DNA from: CADEEN01 sp963740395
Lineage (GTDB): Bacteria; Pseudomonadota; Gammaproteobacteria; Burkholderiales; Burkholderiaceae_C
Length of the DNA: 64,000 nucleotides
Direction: 5' to 3'
Assembly: GCA_963740395.1 (NCBI GenBank)
Contig: CAVUEP010000022.1
Location: forward strand, 1-64,000
Shown: piece after piece, positions 60,075-64,000 of the stretch
Numbering within the stretch: position 1 is the stretch's first letter
How the letters are laid out: each line of letters starts with the position of its first letter
Program-made: the position numbers and the translations under genes
The notes under the pieces: model-generated
Databases searched by the model: none
Told to the model about the DNA's origin: nothing
What the model saw: only the letters and a program-made list of their open reading frames with translations

Positions 60075-62378
60075 ATGTCGATCGATCACCCTTACGCACA
60101 TTCGCGCGGATGCCTGGCACGTCGCCATGTCCTGGCCCTGGCCGCAATCGCCGCACTGCACGGCGGTGTGTCAGCGCAGCAAACCGCTCCCGCCGAGGCC
60201 GGCAAGCTCACGACCATCACCGTCACGGCCGAGCGACGCGTCGAGAACCTGCAGGAGGTCCCGAACTCGGTCAGCGTCTTGCAAGGCGAGTTGCTCGACG
60301 TTCTGGGCACCAGCGGCCAGGACGTGCGCGCGCTGGCCGGGCGCGTGCCGAGTCTGAACATCGAGTCGTCGTACGGCCGCGCGTTCCCGCGCTTCTACCT
60401 GCGCGGCTACGGCAACACCGACTTCCGACTCAACGCCTCGCAACCCGTGTCGCTGGTCTATGACGACGTGGTGCAGGAGAACCCGATCCTGAAGGGCTTT
60501 CCGGTCTTCGACGTCGGCCGCATCGAAGTCCTGCGCGGCCCGCAGGGATCGCTGTTCGGTCGCAACACGCCCGCCGGGGTGGTGAAGTTCGACTCGGTAC
60601 GGCCTTCGCTGCGGCGCAATGAAGGCTATGCCAGCCTGTCGGCAGGCACCTTCCAGACGATCAACGCCGAGGCGGCGATGAACCTGGTGGCCAGCCCTGA
60701 GTCGGCACTGCGGATCTCGCTGCTGAATCAGACGCGCGACGACTGGGTTCGCAACACCTATGCGCCCGGTCTGACACAGGAGTTCGAGGGCTACCGCGAC
60801 AGCGCGCTGCGTGCACAGTGGCTGTATGAGCCGGGCAAGCATTTCAGCGCCTTGGCCAACGTGCATGCGCGCGACTTCGACGGCTCGGCGCGGCTGTTCC
60901 GCGCCAACATCATCCAGCCCGGTACCAACGATCTTGTGCCTGGCTTCAACGCGCGCGAGATCGCGACCGACGGCATGAACGCCTCCCAGCTGCAGAACGT
61001 GGGCGCCAACCTGCGCTTGCGCTGGAACCTGGGCGACATCGAACTGCACTCGATCACGGGCTTCGAAAACGTCGACGCCCTCAGCCGCGGCGATATCGAC
61101 GGCGGCTACGGCGCCTCGTTCCTGCCGCCGGGCTCCTCGGGCCCCGGCGTGATTCCTTTCGCATCGGAATCGGCCGACGGCATGCCCAAGCACAAGCAGT
61201 GGACGCAGGAATTCCGCCTTGAATCGGCCGGCAGTGGCCCCTTGAGCTGGCAGGCCGGGCTGTTCTTCTTTCACGAGGATTACAAGATCGAGAGCTTCAG
61301 CTACGACTCGCTGGCGGCCAGCGCGCAAGACGGCTACCTGCGGGTACGCCAGAAAAACAACGCGGCGGCGCTGTTTGGCGCGGTCAACTTCGACGTCAGC
61401 CCGCAACTGAAGCTGCGCGCCGGTCTACGCTACACCAAGGACAAGAAGACGTTCAACGTCGAGGACTACAACAACAGCGGCTTCGTGCCCTGCGTGCTGA
61501 TGAGCAAGTGCACGTTGGCTCAACTGGGCGCGCAGGGTCCGTTGAGTGCCTCGCCCAGCGACAGCAAGCTGAACTGGGACTTGAGCGGCACCTACGCACT
61601 GGACAAGGGCGTCAATCTGTATGCCCGCGCGGCGACGGGATTCCGCGGCTCGAGCGTGCAGGGCGCCAGCGCCTTCAACAACCAGTCGGTCGCGGGGCCG
61701 GAGAGCAACACCTCGGTCGAGTTCGGCATCAAGGCCGATCTGTTCGATCGCCGCGCGCGCCTGAACGCGGGCGTGTACGGCTACACGGTGAAGGACCTGC
61801 AGCTCACCGCCGTGGGCGGGGCGGCCAATGCCAACATCCTGCTCAGCGCGAAGAAGGCGGTCGGCAAGGGCTTCGAGATGGACCTGCAGGCCTTCCTCAC
61901 CGACAGGCTGCTGGCCACGCTGGGCGTGGGCTACAACGACACCAAGATCAAGGATCCCGCGCTCAACGTTGCCGTCTGTGCCCAATGTACGGTCACGGAT
62001 CCTCAGCCCGGCGGCGCGGGCACACCCGCCTTCATCGACGGCAATCCGCTGCCGCAGGCGCCCAAGACCAGCGTCAATTTCACCGCCCGCTACTCGCACC
62101 CGATGCCCAACGGCGAGCTGTATGCCTACACCGACTGGGTCTACCGCAGCAAGGTCAACTTCTTCCTTTACGAGTCGATCGAGTTCACCGGCAAGTCACT
62201 CGCCGAGGGCGGCATCCGCGTGGGCTACATCTGGGGCAACGGCAAGTACGACGCCGCGATATTCGGCCGCAACATCACCAACCAGACGCGCATCGTCGGC
62301 GGCATCGACTTCAACAACCTCACCGGCTTCATCAACGAGCCGCGCACCTGGGGGGTGCAGTTCAAGGCTCAGTTCTGA
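60075..62378 (+). CDS. TonB-dependent outer-membrane receptor
   Basis: A 767-aa protein from ATG 60075 with GGAGGAA upstream. Signal peptide RHVLALAAIAALHGGVSAQQ. A TonB-box-like TTITVTAERR lies near residue 46. The plug has LRGYGNTDFRLNASQPVSLV and RIEVLRGPQGSLFGRNTPAG near residue 155, the family signature. The 22-strand barrel ends EPRTWGVQFKAQF with the terminal Phe. Resembles iron-siderophore/pesticin-type receptors. The gene is divergent from the second BTAD regulator with a 232-bp gap (59843-60074) where no promoter is obvious. Ligand unknown. Confidence 0.92.
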   Translation: MSIDHPYAHSRGCLARRHVLALAAIAALHGGVSAQQTAPAEAGKLTTITVTAERRVENLQEVPNSVSVLQGELLDVLGTSGQDVRALAGRVPSLNIESSYGRAFPRFYLRGYGNTDFRLNASQPVSLVYDDVVQENPILKGFPVFDVGRIEVLRGPQGSLFGRNTPAGVVKFDSVRPSLRRNEGYASLSAGTFQTINAEAAMNLVASPESALRISLLNQTRDDWVRNTYAPGLTQEFEGYRDSALRAQWLYEPGKHFSALANVHARDFDGSARLFRANIIQPGTNDLVPGFNAREIATDGMNASQLQNVGANLRLRWNLGDIELHSITGFENVDALSRGDIDGGYGASFLPPGSSGPGVIPFASESADGMPKHKQWTQEFRLESAGSGPLSWQAGLFFFHEDYKIESFSYDSLAASAQDGYLRVRQKNNAAALFGAVNFDVSPQLKLRAGLRYTKDKKTFNVEDYNNSGFVPCVLMSKCTLAQLGAQGPLSASPSDSKLNWDLSGTYALDKGVNLYARAATGFRGSSVQGASAFNNQSVAGPESNTSVEFGIKADLFDRRARLNAGVYGYTVKDLQLTAVGGAANANILLSAKKAVGKGFEMDLQAFLTDRLLATLGVGYNDTKIKDPALNVAVCAQCTVTDPQPGGAGTPAFIDGNPLPQAPKTSVNFTARYSHPMPNGELYAYTDWVYRSKVNFFLYESIEFTGKSLAEGGIRVGYIWGNGKYDAAIFGRNITNQTRIVGGIDFNNLTGFINEPRTWGVQFKAQF

Positions 62379-62400
62379 GCTTCGGTACTTGGATCGCAGG

Positions 62401-62423
62401 GGCCGCCGCGAGGCGGCCTTTGT
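62401..62423 (+). terminator. Terminator after the TonB-dependent receptor
   Basis: GGCCGCC (62401-62407) and GGCGGCC (62412-62418) form a 7-bp stem with loop GCGA, followed by TTTGT. Short T tract, so moderate strength. Confidence 0.65.
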
Positions 62424-62501
62424 CATTGCGCCGCTATCGAATCCCCTGTTGCGGGGTGGACCGGGGCGGCACCAGAATGAATCCACGATCCCGGAGCGCG
62501 C

Positions 62502-64000
62502 ATGGACAAGATCTGGCTCAAGCACTATCCGGCCGGCGTGCCGTCGGAGGTGCAGGCCGATCGGTACCACACCCTCGTGGCCCTGCTCGAGGAGAGTTTT
62601 CGCAAACACAGGCGGCTGCCGGCCTACAAGTTCATGGGCCGCACGTACCGGTTCGGCCAGATCGACACACTCTCGCGTGCGTTTGCGTCCTGGCTGCAGG
62701 CCCAGGGCCTGGCGCGGGGCGACCGGGTGGCGATCATGCTGCCCAACATGCCGCAGTACCCGGTCGCTGTCGCGGCGATCCTGCGCGCCGGGTTGGTGGT
62801 GGTCAATGTCAATCCGCTGTACACGCCGCGCGAACTCGAACACCAGCTGAAGGACTCCGGCGCCAAGGCCATCGTCATCGCCGAGAACTTCGCCGCCACG
62901 TTGCAGCAGGTCATGGACGCGGTGCCGACGAAGACGGTTGTGCTGGCCGCCGTGGGCGACATGCTGGGCTTGTTCAAGGGCTCGCTGGCGAACCACCTGC
63001 TGCGCAAGGTCAGAAAGGTGGTGCCCCCGTTCTCGCTGCCGGATGCAGTGGGCTTCAACGATGCCGTGGTGCAGGGTGGTCGAAAGCCCTACGCCGCCCC
63101 GCACATCGAGCCCGACGACATCGCGGTGCTGCAGTACACCGGCGGCACCACCGGCGTGTCCAAGGGTGCGGTGCTGTTGCACCGCAACCTGGTGGCCAAC
63201 CTGCTGCAGGCAGAGGCCTGGTATCAGCCGGCCCTGAAGCGGATTCCCGCGGGCGAACAGATCACGACCGTCTGCGCCCTGCCGCTGTATCACATCTTCG
63301 GTTTCAACACGAACATGATGCTGGGCCTGCACATGGGTGGCTGCAACATCCTGATCCCCAATCCGCGCGACATCGCGGCCATGCTGAACGAACTGGCGCG
63401 ACACCGCTTCCACAGCTTTCCGGCGGTCAGCACGCTGTTCAGCGCGATGGCCAGCCACCCGGACTTCGCCAAGGTCGACTGGCGCGCGCTGAAGATCAGC
63501 GTGGGCGGTGGGATGGCGGTGCAGAGCGCGACCGCCAAACTCTGGCTCGACAAGACGGGCTGCCCGATCGTCGAGGGCTATGGCCTGTCAGAGACCTCGC
63601 CGTCCGTGACCTGCAACCCCGTCGACAGCACCGCCTTCAGCGGCAGCATCGGTCTGCCGCTGCCCAGCACCGAGATCGCTCTGCTCGACGACGAGGGCCA
63701 GGAGGTCCCGCCCGGCGAGCCGGGCGAGATCGCGATCCGCGGCCCGCAGGTGATGGCCGGCTACTGGCAACGCCCCGAGGAAACCGCGCGCGTGATGCGC
63801 GCGGACGGCTACTTTCGCAGCGGCGACATCGCGACGGTCGATGAACGCGGGCACTTCACGATCATCGATCGCAAGAAGGACATGATCCTGGTCTCGGGTT
63901 TCAACGTCTACCCCAACGAGGTCGAGGAGGTGCTCGCCCGGATGCCCGGCGTGCTCGAATGCGCCGCGGTCGGGGTGCCCGATGAATCCGCGGGCGAAGC
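62502..64000 (+). CDS. fadD: Long-chain acyl-CoA synthetase (AMP-forming), FadD-like; 3' end outside window
   Basis: 499 codons are present from ATG 62502 (MDKIWLKHYPAGVPSEVQAD), a start typical of FadD. The AMP-binding motif YTGGTTGVSKGAVLLHRN is near residue 211, then EGYGLSETSPSVTCNP near 355, GYFRSGDIATVDERGHFTII near 430 and DRKKDMILVSGFNVYPNEVE near 450. The reaction is fatty acid + ATP + CoA to acyl-CoA + AMP + PPi at the inner membrane face. About 60 residues remain beyond the edge. The 123-bp gap before it holds the terminator and a promoter region. Confidence 0.93.
   Translation, partial: MDKIWLKHYPAGVPSEVQADRYHTLVALLEESFRKHRRLPAYKFMGRTYRFGQIDTLSRAFASWLQAQGLARGDRVAIMLPNMPQYPVAVAAILRAGLVVVNVNPLYTPRELEHQLKDSGAKAIVIAENFAATLQQVMDAVPTKTVVLAAVGDMLGLFKGSLANHLLRKVRKVVPPFSLPDAVGFNDAVVQGGRKPYAAPHIEPDDIAVLQYTGGTTGVSKGAVLLHRNLVANLLQAEAWYQPALKRIPAGEQITTVCALPLYHIFGFNTNMMLGLHMGGCNILIPNPRDIAAMLNELARHRFHSFPAVSTLFSAMASHPDFAKVDWRALKISVGGGMAVQSATAKLWLDKTGCPIVEGYGLSETSPSVTCNPVDSTAFSGSIGLPLPSTEIALLDDEGQEVPPGEPGEIAIRGPQVMAGYWQRPEETARVMRADGYFRSGDIATVDERGHFTIIDRKKDMILVSGFNVYPNEVEEVLARMPGVLECAAVGVPDESAGE

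Noticed and set aside
61508..63844. 778-codon plus-strand frame in the TonB receptor and acyl-CoA ligase region
   Set aside because: Out of frame with both well-supported proteins; Arg/Gly-rich shadow.

Overview
The window is a GC-rich (roughly 65-70 %), densely coding chromosomal segment with third-codon-position G/C bias, many 1-4 nt ATGA/GTGA gene overlaps, and no tRNA, rRNA, CRISPR array, transposase or prophage. The gene families point to a betaproteobacterium of the order Burkholderiales, probably near the Rubrivivax/Leptothrix/Ideonella group: an Ala/Lys-rich protein with a C-terminal SWIB domain, a PglL-type O-antigen ligase next to moaC and an M48 protease, chrBA, an AapJQMP-type transporter and three-subunit pntAA-pntAB-pntB. 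The order is inferred from gene content, not from a marker gene.

Layout. 1-6435 is the end of a surface-glycan locus: sugar-nucleotide formyltransferase (cut by the window edge), PLP aminotransferase, methyltransferase, GDP-mannose dehydratase, polyprenyl-phosphate sugar transferase and a PglL/Wzy-type ligase. 6428-17559 is mostly housekeeping: moaC, M48 protease, small membrane protein, SWIB protein, DsbA-like isomerase, uvrA, an ECF sigma/anti-sigma pair, a lipoprotein and recQ. 17607-31470 holds a large BTAD/AAA (SARP/AfsR-like) regulator, a lipoprotein with Ig-like domains and a probable beta-propeller, and a nine-gene minus-strand operon of exported proteins of unknown function, two of them in tandemly duplicated gene pairs. 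31775-38548 has ssb, osmC, a TetR-controlled MacB/HlyD-type efflux system and mnmA, which carries an in-frame palindromic insertion. 38557-42730 is rhodanese-chrA-chrB and a CPA-type antiporter. 42841-52806 holds a hydratase/CoA-transferase pair, a Nudix hydrolase, an amino-acid ABC transporter and transhydrogenase. 52837-59842 is a second BTAD regulator next to three further exported-protein genes. The window ends with a TonB-dependent receptor and a fadD-like acyl-CoA ligase cut by the right edge.

The most interesting observation is regulatory. Two promoters in the exported-protein region, ahead of the nine-gene operon and of the Ig/propeller lipoprotein, carry the same arrangement: two TCACG-type heptamers with an 11-bp period, then 8 bp, then a -10-like hexamer. 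That spacing is known for SARP activators of actinobacteria, and a SARP-like gene lies beside them. I propose a SARP-type regulon of secreted proteins in a betaproteobacterium.

Sequence quality. Thirteen otherwise well-conserved genes carry single-base frameshifts, about 24 in all and about 20 of them insertions. Eight fall within 2.1 kb of pntAA-pntAB-pntB and four in recQ. Repairing them restores full-length reading frames whose lengths are exact multiples of three, so I treat them as probable sequencing or assembly errors and annotate whole genes across them.
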